From Chytridium lagenaria (Eukaryota > Chytridiomycota > Chytridiomycetes > Chytridiales > Chytridiaceae): 64,000 nucleotides of DNA. A program made the position numbers and the translations under genes. The notes beneath the pieces were generated by a model. That model saw only the letters and a list, made by a program, of their open reading frames with translations. It was not told the origin of the DNA and did no database searches. Position 1 is the first letter of the stretch; each line of letters begins with the position of its first letter. Where the stretch lies: the NCBI GenBank assembly GCA_025449115.1, contig JAHLKC010000085.1, positions 62,001-126,000 on the forward strand, given 5' to 3'. Below are positions 12,009 to 23,185 of the stretch, piece by piece.

Positions 12009-14313
12009 ATGGATGAACTCGGTAAGGTCTTCCCCAGCTTCCCCTCCCAGAAACCCTCACTAAAAACTATTTAGACAAACTCCTCGGCGACCTCACCACC
12101 GCCGTCGAAGACATCAGCATCGACTCTCCAAACCCTTCTTTCGACATTCACTCTGTCCTCTCCTCCACCATTGCCTCCCCAAACTTTTCCCGTTCATGCA
12201 CCAAAAACCCTCTCTTCCAACCCCGCAGTCGATCAACCACAAACCCTCCCCTCTTTGACCCAACCACCACAAGATCACGGTCCTCCTCATTCAACATGAT
12301 GCGTCAACCGTCCACCTTTTCGTTTCAACCAAGTTTAAACGGCGATGCAGCGGACGCTGACGACATCGAGAAAACTGGACACCACATCACCGACTCTAAT
12401 GAAACCGTTGTCGTTGAATCGCAGGAGAGTATCGATCGCGGTTTAGACACGCCAACCACCATCGACGTCCCTCCCACCCCGCGCACAACCCTCCCAACCC
12501 GCCGCATGTCCTCCGGCAACATCCTCTCCACATCATCCCCACAAAACCCTCTTGGAACCGTCCCAGAAACCTACGCAAGTCTCGACAACATGCAATCAGG
12601 CCACTCCCGATTCACGTCCCTCCAAAGCGACACCCCCCCAACGGTTCCATCCATTCGTTCTACCGCTATCACAACAACCCTTCATCCCCCTCAAAGCCCC
12701 TCAGCGCCTTTGGTTCTCGCCCCTCACCACCACAACCCGACACCATCCCCCTCTTCCCCTCCGTCAACCCTCCGCCGCCTCCCTCCCCGTCTCCGAAACC
12801 CCAAGCCCACACCACCACTCCCATATCGAGCCCCACGCAGGCACCCATTCCCCCGTCTTCCCCGTCGTCGTCGCACCTCCTCAGCAGCGTCATCACTTCG
12901 GTACACGCCGATCCCACAGGCATCCCACGCGTCCCCGCTCTGCGATTCATGTCATGAGGCGATTGGTGTGGGTTCGACGATCGTGAGAGCGTTGGGGAGG
13001 TGTTTCCATCCTGAGCATTTTTGTTGCGCGGATGTGGTTTGTGGGAAGGCGATTGGCGGGGGCGCGTTTGTGGAGAGGGAAAACCGTATTGTGAACCGTG
13101 TTTTCATCGATTGTTTTCACCGAGGTGCGAGTATTGCTCGGATCCTATTGTTGATGTAAGTTTTTCAGTCTTTTTTTTTTTTTTTTTTTGGTTCATTTTT
13201 ATCTTTTTTGGATGGGTTTAGGCTATATTATTCCCTTTGTTGATTCTATTTTTTGTTTTATCGTTGTTTTGGTTTTATTGTTGTATTTTATATATATTTT
13301 TAGTGTTTCTTTTGTATTTTATTTTTTTTTAATCTGGTTCTTCTTTATATTTGGTTACCTTTCTCGTTCATTACCGTCCCTTTCAACCACCATTCTATCC
13401 ATCACTCATCCATTCTTCACATCTCCCTCCACTCACCTCCCCTCCAAACCATCATCACTCCTCTAACTCTCCAAACCATTCCAGCGCTGCATCAACGCCA
13501 TGAACAAAACATTCCATCCGGACCACTTTTTCTGCTCCCAATGTGGTATGGTTCTAGGACCAGGTAAACCTTTCCTCGAAGAAGGCGGGAAAGCCTACTG
13601 TCCCGAAGATTACGCCAATTTGTTTGCAGTGCCTTGTGGGAGGTGTCGGAAACCGCTGTTGGAGGACTTTGTGGCGGCTTGTAATACTAGCTTTCATGTG
13701 GAGTGTTTTAGATGTACGGTGAGTATGGATGGGCTTTACTTTATTATGGATACTTGAGGGTAAATCGTTTGGAAAACACGTCTCACTTAGCCTCGATGCA
13801 TTCCCATTTCCTCATCACTCAAACTTTTTACTTTTTTATTAAACGTCTCTTGTATGAGCGCCATGGCTTCCCCCGCTTCCCCAACACTCAGCTTCATTTC
13901 AAAACTTTCTCCCTCCACCCACCACTCTTCAAAATTTCGCTCCTACCCGTACCCCCCCTCACAACTCCCCACCCTTCACCCCTTCCCCACGCACATGTAC
14001 TCACACGCCCCCATCCAGGCCCCAGACTGCACAACGCTCCTCAACCCCGTCGGTTTCTTCCAACTCGACGACTCCCCCCTCTGCGAACCCCACTACCACG
14101 CACGTCGCGAAGCCGTCTGTTCAACATGCAACAAGATCATATTAGGGGTCTGCGTGAACGCATTAGGGGGTAACAGGTATCATAAAGGTTGTTTTGCTTG
14201 TCATTTTTGTAAAAAGGGGTTGGATGAGACGGCGAATGGGGGCGGGGAAGAAATTTAAGGCGAGGAATGGGAAACCTTATTGTGGGGGGTGTCATGTTAA
14301 ATTGTTTGGTTGA
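12009..14313 (+). CDS. Paxillin-like protein: LD motif plus four LIM domains
   Basis: Exons join(12009..12021, 12075..13155, 13485..13718, 14019..14313). The protein opens [11 protein letters not shown], a textbook LD motif (LDxLLxxL). A ~280-residue Ser/Pro-rich disordered region follows. Four LIM zinc-binding modules come next: LIM1 from [12 protein letters not shown]2 from [10 protein letters not shown] through [15 protein letters not shown]3 from [12 protein letters not shown] through FHVECFRC, and LIM4 from [10 protein letters not shown] to [13 protein letters not shown] motif plus four LIMs is the paxillin layout, a scaffold of adhesion and actin sites. Single-base frame changes occur between ~12740 and 12945, in LIM1 near 13080 (gagagggaaaa) and in LIM4 near 14245 (G-run). 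The last one, uncorrected, truncates the protein at 14258. Because each break falls inside conserved LIM sequence, I infer consensus errors. Confidence 0.8.
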
Positions 14314-14805
14314 ATGGGGGTTGGGGGTTGTGGTTGTGATGGTTGGTTTGTTGTTGTTTTTTTGTGAGCAAAGAATGGGAAGTCACGTCTTTTTGTTTGT
14401 TGAACGTCGCGTCGCAAGAATGGGGTTGGGAGTCGTGTCTTTTTGTTTGATGTACGTCGCGTCGCCTTTGTTGTGCTTTCTCCTATTTTATTCTCTTCTG
14501 TATCGTTCACACTTAGTTATGCTATTTTTCCCCAACGTTATGACACATTTTAATTTATTTAAATTGGGTAGTGTTTTAATTGTTGAATTTGAGAACAAGG
14601 AATTCACGCAAGGACTTTTTGATCACCGTTTCAGACTCTCAAAAAGACGCCCCCCAATAGGCGCGAATGACGTAGAGTTTCCAAAAAAAAGCATTGGCGT
14701 AAAAATCAATAAACGAGGCGTGGAGGCTGAAGCCGCCACGGTTGTCACGACCAAAGTATAAAAAACAAACATAAAAAAGAAGCCCTTCCCATATCAGCTC
14801 CAACA
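14314..14805. other. Intergenic
   Basis: No supported gene. A short near-duplicate (gaagtcacgtctttttgtttgttgaacgt-like, 14380 and 14432) makes an imperfect ~52-bp direct repeat. Confidence 0.4.
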
Positions 14806-15434
14806 ATGTCATCTCTCATCACCGCCGCCGCTTCTTTCAAGACTTTCACAAAAAGTGTGCACGCCGCTACACCCGTCCTCCGCGGAATGACGGTCCGCCT
14901 CGTCACTTCATCATCAGACCGCAAACCCATCATCGACGTTTCCTCCAACACAAGAACCATGGCCTCCCTCTCCAACAATCCCATCACCATCACCCCCCCC
15001 TCCCCCCCCTCCGCAACCTCCGCCTTCCTCCGTATCCCCTTCCACGCTCTCCCCACATCAACCCGTCAATCCACCATCACCCTCACCACAAACCTCCTCC
15101 TCCCATTCCCCTCCCATCTCTCATCACCTCTCGAATCAGCCTCATCACCCGCTGCGAAGGCTTCCTCACGTTGCTTCGACGCGCAGAGATTGATCAAGAG
15201 TTGTTTGATGGGTTCTTGCAGTTGTTGGAGGATGTGAGGGGGACGTTGATGACGGAGGCGAGGGTCACGTCTATCAGGGATCCGACTTGGGGGTTGGATC
15301 CTGGGATGGGACTTGTGAGTGAGGAGGAGGCGAGGGAGCATCTTGGGGTTGAGGTTGGGGATATGAAGGAGGCATTGGTGAGGGAGGTGAATCAGTTGGT
15401 GGTTATTGGGATGATGAAGAGGGGAGGGAGGTAG
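14806..15434 (+). CDS. Unknown protein, one frame change
   Basis: I do not recognise the family. The start ATG at 14806 (MSSLITAAASFKTFTKS) is followed by a basic, Ser-rich stretch free of acidic residues, which suggests a mitochondrial presequence. The frame changes between ~15090 and 15150; the second frame continues LRRAEIDQELFDGFLQLLED to a stop at 15432-15434. The C-terminal half is Glu-rich and helical (SEEEAREHLGVEVGDMKEAL). The corrected protein would be about 209 residues, possibly a mitochondrial matrix protein. Confidence 0.45.
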
Positions 15435-15484
15435 TTGAGAGAGGAGGGATGACGAAAAGGGGAGGGAGGTAGTTGAGAGAGGAA
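15421..15484 (+). repeat. 38-bp tandem duplication spanning a stop codon
   Basis: The segment starting ggggagggaggtagttgaga at 15421 recurs at 15459. The first copy contains the stop codon of the preceding gene. Confidence 0.75.
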
Positions 15485-16068
15485 GATTGGTTTTCTGTAT
15501 TTGTGTTAATTACTTACATCTGCTTATCCTTTTTGGCATGCGGTAAATAAATACCCTTTATTGACATTAAATCTTTCAACATTCGACGTATTATTTAACT
15601 TAAACGTGACATGAACCAAACGTATCTTTTTCCATCCACACCAAAACCACATAAATATCAAAGTTTCTTTCCATCCCGACTCAAAGTTCATAACAATACC
15701 ACATCACTTGCAAGATCTTTCGCAAAAAGCAAAGCCTTTAAACTTTTGCCCATTCTCGTTTCTACATTTCACGCAATGTCCTCAAGTCATACGCTTTCAC
15801 TCCCAGCCAACCAAAGAGGAAACCATAAGGGAGATCCGACCGATCTCGGTTTCAGCTGCAAGCTTAACGCCTTCTCCTCCCATCAGCGTCTGCCTTGGTA
15901 TCGATGAGCGCTTTTGGTTCACTTCCAAATGCCCCAGCGAAGGCCCACTCAAGAGATGTCTTCACGCGTTACGGCCGCACTTCTAATTCAAATTCCATGG
16001 CTAAAACAGCAAACTGCGTTCCCGCGGGGCATCACACAGACTTCTGTTTCCTAAAGACCAATCCAATA
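15485..16068. other. Intergenic between convergent genes
   Basis: No supported gene. AAATAAATA near 15544 may be the polyadenylation region of the gene at 14806. Confidence 0.4.
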
Positions 16069-17762
16069 TCACCCCCTATATCCTAATGTCCACCCTTTGA
16101 AAAGGCTTTCAAAATCGACCTCCCCTAAACATTCGTCCCCAACATACACCGCAACATGCTAATAAAATTCCATCAACACTTCACAACTCGTAACATTTCC
16201 TTACCTGTCCTGGAGTCACACCCCATTGTGGGTCTCTAAATTCTACTGAAACAACGTTATCGACGTTGGACGTAATGACGGCCATAACTGTATTCAAAAT
16301 CAATGCGGCGAAATCGTCAGAAGATGACAAACGAGTCACTACAATTCTTACCCCAGGGCTCCTGTGACGATATTTGGCAAACACCTCGATACTAGATAAT
16401 GATGGTCAATACGAGGGTTGATTGAAAGTAAATATAAAGGAATACATTCAATAGATTCAAACCTTTATCAAGAATTCTGGCGGTCCATTTATCCAAAACA
16501 TATTTTTAATCACCACGCTGGCCGAAAAGAGAGCAGGATGGTCCCTATTAAAACTCATAAGCCCAACAACATTGTTAAAAATCTCACGAACCTTCCAGGC
16601 GCCACAATCAACGTATTTGTATCTGTGTTCTTTCCAAAACGAACCACCTTTGAGTAACGGATAAGCACGCCATTGTCGTAAGAAAAAAACCAAGACCTAT
16701 CGAAAATAAAATCCCTCATACCTCATTTTTTCCCCAGATAGTTTTGCTCCCTGTCCAATAGTATACCTCGCCAACCCCGCATGCGTCCCAACCCCAACTC
16801 CATCAACTGTTACAATCGCTCCTGGTTCCATTGCAACGTAATCTCCTAACCCCCGTATCAATATAACGTTCAAACGAAGAAAAACCAATTAGAAATGTAC
16901 CAATGAAATCGCCCAAAACTCCGTTTCCTATAAAACATATCCCCATGCTTTCCTTTTTTACTGCGGTCGGGAAACCGAGGCGGGAGGCGAGGGATTTGAC
17001 GTCGGATTTAAGCATGCTGCCGATGGGGAACAGTGTCTGGACGGGGTTTAAATGCGAGATTAATTGATGGGTTTACCTTTGCGAGTGCGGATGATGAGAC
17101 GTTAGAGAGATAGTAGGTTTGGTCCTTAATCGAATCCCGTGCTATTATCGAAAAAGTTGAATATAACCTTGACCAGCAATAACCGAAAGGATAAGCGCGT
17201 AACGGCTATCACATACCTGTCATCAACCTCCCCCCACTTTCCCCTCGCTCAACCCTTCGCATAATGCCCCGTCGCCACCCACTCCCCCTCCCGCACACTC
17301 CGTTTCAAAAAAGCATCAAACTTGATATACCTATTACACCCCACATCGGGATTCGGTGTCGCCCCCTCCCCCAACTCCCTCACAAAATCTTCAAACACCC
17401 AACTCCAATACTCCTTGGACAAATCTACCCTTGACACGGGGAATATCCAGCATCCGACAGACCGTTTGAGCGTCATTGTAATCTTGGTCTGACGGACATG
17501 AATTTGTCTCGTCTCGTGTGTCCCAGTTCCGCATGTAGATGGCGCGCACTTTGTAGCCCTGGAAGATGTGAGATGTGCTGGTATGCAGAGGGTGGGTGTT
17601 TACCTGTTGTTTAAGGAGGTAGGCGGAGACGCTTGAATCAACGCCTCCAGATATCCCCAACACCACCCGATCTCCCGGTTTCGGATCCCTCCACGTTGAA
17701 CTCCATCTCACTCTCCCCCATCTCCTCCGACCCACACCGATGCATGTCACCCCGATTTGCAT
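16069..17762 (-). CDS. TRMU: Mitochondrial tRNA-specific 2-thiouridylase (TRMU/MnmA family)
   Basis: Modifies U34 of mitochondrial tRNAs to 2-thiouridine. The start MQIGVTCIGVG at 17762 opens a basic presequence-like end. The P-loop LGISGGVDSS gives the PP-ATPase motif. Other family landmarks follow in order: YMRNWDT, the first catalytic-Cys region TPNPDVGCN, ATGHYA, KDQTYYLS, the MGICFIG stretch holding the second catalytic Cys, THAGLARYTIGQG, HPALFS, FRDPQWGVTPGQ and the ending AVYVGDECLG. Well-defined exons are 17604..17762, one starting at 17558, one ending at 16205 and 16069..16158; about nine exons in all. Single-base frame changes lie near 17440 (CCCC run), ~17270 and ~16600. The gene is divergent from the mitochondrial DnaJ gene. 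Confidence 0.85.
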
Positions 17763-17928
17763 GGCACAAAGTTTGTCTAAAAAAGCAATGGACTTCACCC
17801 TCCAAAAAAACAATACAGGAGAAAAAAACGCAAATTTCTTCGCTCGGCTTCCATCAAAATGATGCCATCTCACCGGACGACGGTTCTGTTGCGTCATCTC
17901 CGTCATCCTCGCCACGTATCCGTATCGC
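17763..17928. promoter_or_regulatory. Shared divergent promoter of TRMU and MDJ1-like genes
   Basis: Only 166 bp separate the two inferred start codons, which run in opposite directions. Both products are mitochondrial, so shared control is plausible. No core element is certain. Confidence 0.4.
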
Positions 17929-19659
17929 ATGCAACGTCTCGGTCATTCACGATACGTACAGGTTTGCCCCATGTCCGCATCATGCATGCACTAAAAAACC
18001 GATATTGACAGCCACTCCTTCAATTTACCCCACACACTCTTCTCGCCATGCATTCCATAAAGTCCAGGTAAGACCATCTTTTACCATAACAACAGTTCTA
18101 ACGTTTTATAAAGTCAAAGCAGTTTCATTCTACAGGTATGCAAACAAAGGGCAAGGCGATGATGCTGATGGGGTTTTTGAATGGCAGCACACTCTTACAT
18201 GAAAAAGGATCCTTACCAAGTTCTTGCGTATCGAAAAGCTCTTCAGCGAATGAGATCAAGAAGGCGTACTATCAGAAAGCAAAAGAGTTTCATCCGGATT
18301 CGAATAAGGAGAAAGGCGCAAAGGAACGATTTGTGAGATTCAGGAAGCTTATGAGGTACGCAGCAATTACTTTTTTTGGAAAGCAGTGTTATTTCGGTGC
18401 ATGGAGGGTCTGATTGTAGGGTTTTCGCTACGCCTTTTAGATTCTTTCGACGATCAGAAGAAGGCTGCGTACGATCAATTTGGACATAGCGATTTCAACG
18501 GTACGCGTTCAACACTCTAAAAAAAATCACTTTCACTCACACACGAAAAGCAGGCGCCAACGGAGCAGGCGGACCAGGTGGATACCCTGGAGCTGTGGAG
18601 GATTCGGTGGTGGTTTCGGTGGTGCCGGTTCCACATTTTCGACCAACTTTTCCGGCAATTTGGTCGAGGTGGTGGGTTGGACAAGGTGGTGGATTCTCGG
18701 TTTCCAAAGCGTTTTGGGCTGGAGAGATGTGAATCTGAAACTGAATATACCGTTTATGGCTGCTGCGAGTGGGGTTGATAAGGAGGTGCGGTATCGGAGG
18801 TGGTGGTTTGTGTACTTGTACGGGAGTGGATTGAAGAAGGGGTGAGAGGACTACGTGTGGCACTTGTGGAGGGACTGGACAGCAAGTGTTTATTCCGAGG
18901 CGGGTTTCAGATGGCGACGACTTGTTCGACTGTCAGGGGTCCGGGAGTTATGCGCCGCCAGGGTCAGAGTGTGGAGCTGTCAGGGTGCTGGGAGGGTGAA
19001 GGAGGTTAGGACGGAGAAGGTCAACATCCCAGCTGGTGCGTTAAGGATTTTCCTTATATTTATTTATCTGTTATCAATATTGACTTTATGATTTAGGCGT
19101 TGACACTGGCATGAAGGTTTCGCCGTTTGCCAAAAAAGGGCCACTTCCCCGTTGAAGGATCGGGTGAAGCCGGTGACCTCCTCGTCACGGTCGAGGTCGA
19201 CCCCCACCCCGTCTTCCGTCGTGACGGTCCCAACGTCCTTATAACAACCGAAGTCCCACTCCACATTGCCGTTCTTGGCGGCCACCATTCGCATCCCCAC
19301 GATCGACGGTGACGTGGAGCTCAAGGTCCCACCAGGGACTCAACCCGAAGAACGCAAACGATTGCCCAAGCGTGGGATTCGGGTTGTTGGACTGGTGCGG
19401 ATCGGGGAGATCAATTTGTGACATTTAAGATATCGATTCCGAAGAATGTGACGGCGAAACAGAGGGCGTTGTTGGAGGAGGCGTTTGGGTGAAAAAGGAG
19501 GAGGAGAAGGCGAAGGAGACAAAGGAGGAGAAGCTGAATGAGACGACGGCGTCGGCGAAGGAGGAGAGTGTGGAAAGTGAGAGTGAAGGAGATGAAGGGA
19601 TTTTGGGAAAGATAAAAAAAGGTTTCGGATTTGGAAAGCATGATAAGAAACAGGAGTAA
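17929..19659 (+). CDS. MDJ1: Mitochondrial DnaJ (MDJ1-like) co-chaperone, frame-broken
   Basis: A type I DnaJ that would stimulate mitochondrial Hsp70. After one or two short presequence exons, the J domain starts at MKKDPYQVL (18199) and contains the HPD motif in [13 protein letters not shown] Gly/Phe-rich linker ([11 protein letters not shown], ~18600) follows, then four CxxCxGxG-type zinc motifs (CGTCGGTG at ~18860, then CQGSG, CGACQGAG), and the C-terminal substrate-binding domains ([35 protein letters not shown]). It ends with an acidic/Lys-rich tail, stop 19657-19659. About seven frame changes are needed; several are the loss of one base from a doublet (tcgacgat for tcggacgat; actgtcag for acttgtcag). 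The start is uncertain. Confidence 0.75.
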
Positions 19660-19993
19660 ATGGGACGGTCCCCAATTTAATAATAGACAAATCATCCATA
19701 CATTGTTTGTTGTGCGTCCATCACCTTAAGAGCCTGGAGTTATGATCTTATACGATAGTGCTGCAGCAAAGAAATACAAAAGGTATTAAGTTACGGGAAA
19801 AGATGAACTGTAATTATTTCTTTCTTTGCAAACAACAAGAAAAAAGACAACGAGCACTGGAGTATAACCGATCATGGCGGTTAAAATCTCCCCGAAACCC
19901 CCTTTCCTTTTTTTAAAAAAACAAATACACTTTCATCCTCCCAACACCATCGTCCCGTCATCCATCACGCTAAGGAATGAAACAAAGGTGCAT

Positions 19994-20888
19994 TTACTCC
20001 TCATCCTCCTCACCATCGGCCTGGATGTCGAAGTACCTGAGCTCGTAGGAAGTCTTGGAGGATGCAACGACACGGAGCCAGTCACGGACCTGGTTCTTCT
20101 TAAGGAACTTCTTGGTAAGGTACTTAAGGTAACGCTTGGCAATGGCGCCCTGGTTGGTGGTGACAGTGATAGTTCCACCGTTACGGGAGATGGAGATAAC
20201 GTCACCGAGGTTGTTGGTCTTGCCGCCAACCTTGATGCGGTCGTGGAGGAACTTCTCCTGTTCAAGCAGATGCGTGTGGCGCAGGAAATGTCAATAAAAA
20301 TTTTGGTGACAATTTCGGGTTCAGAAAAAAAAAAATCCAACTCACGAAGACAGCAGTGTCGAAGATGTTGTCAGAGGCGGGGCCGGAGCAGTCAATGGTG
20401 AACTTGACGGGCACAACCTTGGCCTTCTTGTTGGCAGTGGGTTCCTCTGATAGATATAATATAGGGCAATGGGTCAGATGATGGGGAGATACATACGGGA
20501 AAATGAGTGTGGTTCCTTGTGGGTGGTGATCACCGTTCCTCTCTTTTTTAACAGTCGCTCGCATTTGGGGTTGTGTGTCTCATGCAGAAAGTAACTGAAA
20601 GAGATAGAGCTATTTGCGAGCAAACATCCAACCCAAGCGCGGGACGTTGAGAGGGTAATCACAACCACCGCATTCTTTTTTAACCAGAGCCTTTACTTTC
20701 ATCAACCTCATCTCTCACCTCATCTGCCTACTTACTCCTCCTTACACACTCAAGTAGAGAGTATAAAGTGATTCGAAAGCAGCGATGTAGGTGAGAGAGA
20801 GAGAAGAAATGATTTCAAGAGCAGAGGTGGTGTATGGAATCGCTACTCATTTTCTTGATTAAGAAGCTCTACTCACGATAGCGGGCAT
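19994..20888 (-). CDS. RPL22: 60S ribosomal protein eL22
   Basis: Three exons join in phase: complement(19994..20257, 20346..20444, 20877..20888), 124 residues. The first exon is only 12 nt (MPAI), followed by a 432-nt intron, a common arrangement in ribosomal protein genes. Exon 2 encodes a basic stretch and [19 protein letters not shown]. Exon 3 runs from [19 protein letters not shown] through [20 protein letters not shown] to the acidic end [11 protein letters not shown]. These are hallmark eL22 blocks; the protein binds 26S rRNA on the large subunit. Exon 2 could start at either of two nearby AGs (20444 or 20446); only 20444 keeps frame. No frame breaks. Confidence 0.93.
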
Positions 20889-21733
20889 TTTTAGCTGCTG
20901 GATGGATTTCAAGAATGTGAGAAAGAGAAAGAACCTTTGTGTCACAGTGTTTGGTGGTCCTCTAATACCCGTCTCAAATTCAAAGAGTAAAAACTTTTTT
21001 AGAGTCAAAAATTCTTTATGATGGGACATGGGATCTTTGAGTCTGATCTTTTCAGTTATTTATAAACCTCCATATCAAAGAACTTGTTGTAACGTTCTGT
21101 TTAAGTATATTTTAGAACGGCTAAAAAAGGCTATTTGTGTTAAATATAGGGTTTCTTATCGATATAAATATTACATTGTTCTTTTTTTTGAAAAAGGCTA
21201 TTTGTGTTTAATATGGGGTTTCTTATCGATATAAATATTACAGTTCTTTTTTTTGATCGAGGTCCTTCTCCTACAACTACAAGCACACAGAAAGATAGCT
21301 AGAGTAAAACTAAAAGGAACGCACGTAAATAAAAAAACATTTTCTCTCAAAAAATAGAAGTATAATAAAGATACGGCATATTGCAGCTACATATACGTAG
21401 CAGAGAGCAGGAAAAACACGGAAGACTGGTGAAATAGCGGAGAGGCATTAGGTGAAACAAATTACATGAGGTTCGGATAAATAAGGTGGGGGGGGTAGAG
21501 GAGAAAAGCACAGCGGGGTACCAAAGGAAGAGATCTTGGTATGCTCGTGTGCATTCAACTTGCCGGTATGATCAGAGTACGAGACATCGCTCTGTACAGC
21601 TCAAGGGAAACGATCATGCGAGCAAGGGTGTTGAAGATGATTAACATAGTGTGTGGATGGATGTCTGATACCCCATATGACTATTTTGCCTCCGGTAGAC
21701 AGAGAGTGATGATGATAGACCAGTGTTCATGGT
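20889..21733. other. Intergenic
   Basis: Upstream region of the eL22 gene, followed by a ~67-bp tandem repeat (listed separately). No supported gene. Confidence 0.45.
21124..21255. repeat. Two-copy ~67-bp tandem repeat
   Basis: The block aaaaaggctatttgtgtt...tcttatcgatataaatatta occurs at 21124 and again at 21190, each copy followed by a T-run. Confidence 0.8.
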
Positions 21734-21910
21734 TCAATGAAACTCTGATGCCACTTGATAGAAGACGACGGCTCCGATGGAAGATGCAGCCATGAGCTTG
21801 ACGGAACGACGACTTGATGTGGTTGTGGTGGATGTGGATACGGCAGCGGATCTCCTTGCAGAGGCAGAGGCGAGGGGAGAGTAGAAGGGACGGAGGTATC
21901 TTGAGATCAT
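21734..21910 (-). CDS. Possible 58-residue mitochondrial-targeted small protein
   Basis: ATG at 21908-21910 begins MISRYLRPFYSPLASASARR. The first ~38 residues are rich in Arg, Ser, Thr and Ala with no acidic residue, as in mitochondrial presequences. A short hydrophobic segment (LMAASSIGAVVFY) follows, and the stop is at 21734-21736. The family is not recognised. The gene may continue through an intron, since a plausible second segment (ARMIVSLELYRAMSRTLII) reads on the same strand at ~21570-21640. It is too short to be sure it is real. Confidence 0.35.
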   Translation of the reverse strand: MISRYLRPFYSPLASASARRSAAVSTSTTTTSSRRSVKLMAASSIGAVVFYQVASEFH

Positions 21911-23185
21911 ATCGAGAGAGAAATGTGTGTGTGTGTGTGAGGTGTGTGAGTGAGTACGTCGTCGACGGGGGTTAGGTTGAAGATGAAATAGGTTGCAAAG
22001 ATAAAAATGAATTCAGGCTTTTATTGTAATTAATGAGAGAGGCTTCTCTAATCTATCCTCCGGTTGATTCCGATGAAATTTCTCGCAAGAACAAATAATC
22101 TTTTCTAATCTCCTTGTCCTCAATGTTCTCGCCCCTTTTAATTTTCCTGTTTTGAACACGTCATCCAAGCACTCTTCACATAATTATCACGAAACGCTAA
22201 AATTTGTCAACCCACACCCCCCCTACACGTGAAATCAGTACGATATCTAGTGTGACCATCTCGTTCGGACATTGGAAATAAATTCTTGAAAGTTACAATC
22301 ATTTGTTTATTGGTCCGTTATCAGTAATCCAAAATGCGTAATCACAAAGGATACGCGTCTTCACATGAGGCTGCACCACCATTTATGATTCAATAGGGAG
22401 ACCAATACGTGCAAAACCGTGTACTCCGCCTCCACCATAACTCTATACTCATTTTCACAAGTCACAACAACAGGCACGCATCATTGAGTCAAACTTGCGC
22501 CCCACCTCCACGAGGAACACTGATTGCTGACGCCTCCTGCAGCGACTATAAGACACAAGTATACATCTTGATTATGCGGCAGACATGTAACTGTCATTTA
22601 AAGGGAAGGATGAGTTAACAAATAAGAAGAAAGAGGCGGAAACATCGCCGTGGGGTGAATATGATTCAGACGGCCAATAAAGGTGGGCTGGTTGCGGGTA
22701 ATACGGTGAAAAAGTGATAACTGGTGACAACCTTTTCATGATATATACCTATGTTTAGACATAACTTAACGGAATTTTGCAAATACTGTTAACAGTATTC
22801 GTGGCATTTGCCCAAACTCGTTGTAGTCCTAACGACACAAACAGCAATCAAACTAACAAAACCAGGAAGAAGAGAGGGTTTTATGAAAAACCATAAATGA
22901 AGCCTTACTTCGAATCACAAACTTAAACCGTATAGAAAAAATGAAAGAGTGAAAAAAAGGCAAACTTTGAGCAGTGTTTGAGAAACGTGGAAAAACATTG
23001 TGCTTAAACAACGAAAAGGGAGTCAGCAAAAAAAACAAAAAAGAAAAAAAAAACAAAGAAACCATTCTTCAAAACAAATGAGATAAATCAATCAAAAAAA
23101 ACAAACACAACAAGAGGTTAAAAAAACCATATCAAGAGGTATGCAGACAAAAGTCAAAGATCCCGCAAAAACCACCAAAAAAAAC
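21911..23185. other. Intergenic
   Basis: Contains a (GT)n run near 21930 and an A-rich segment at 23025-23125, downstream of the JmjC gene. No recognisable gene on either strand. Confidence 0.45.

Noticed and set aside
20262..20564. 100-codon minus-strand ORF overlapping eL22
   Set aside because: It is eL22 exon 2 read through its flanking introns, not a separate gene.
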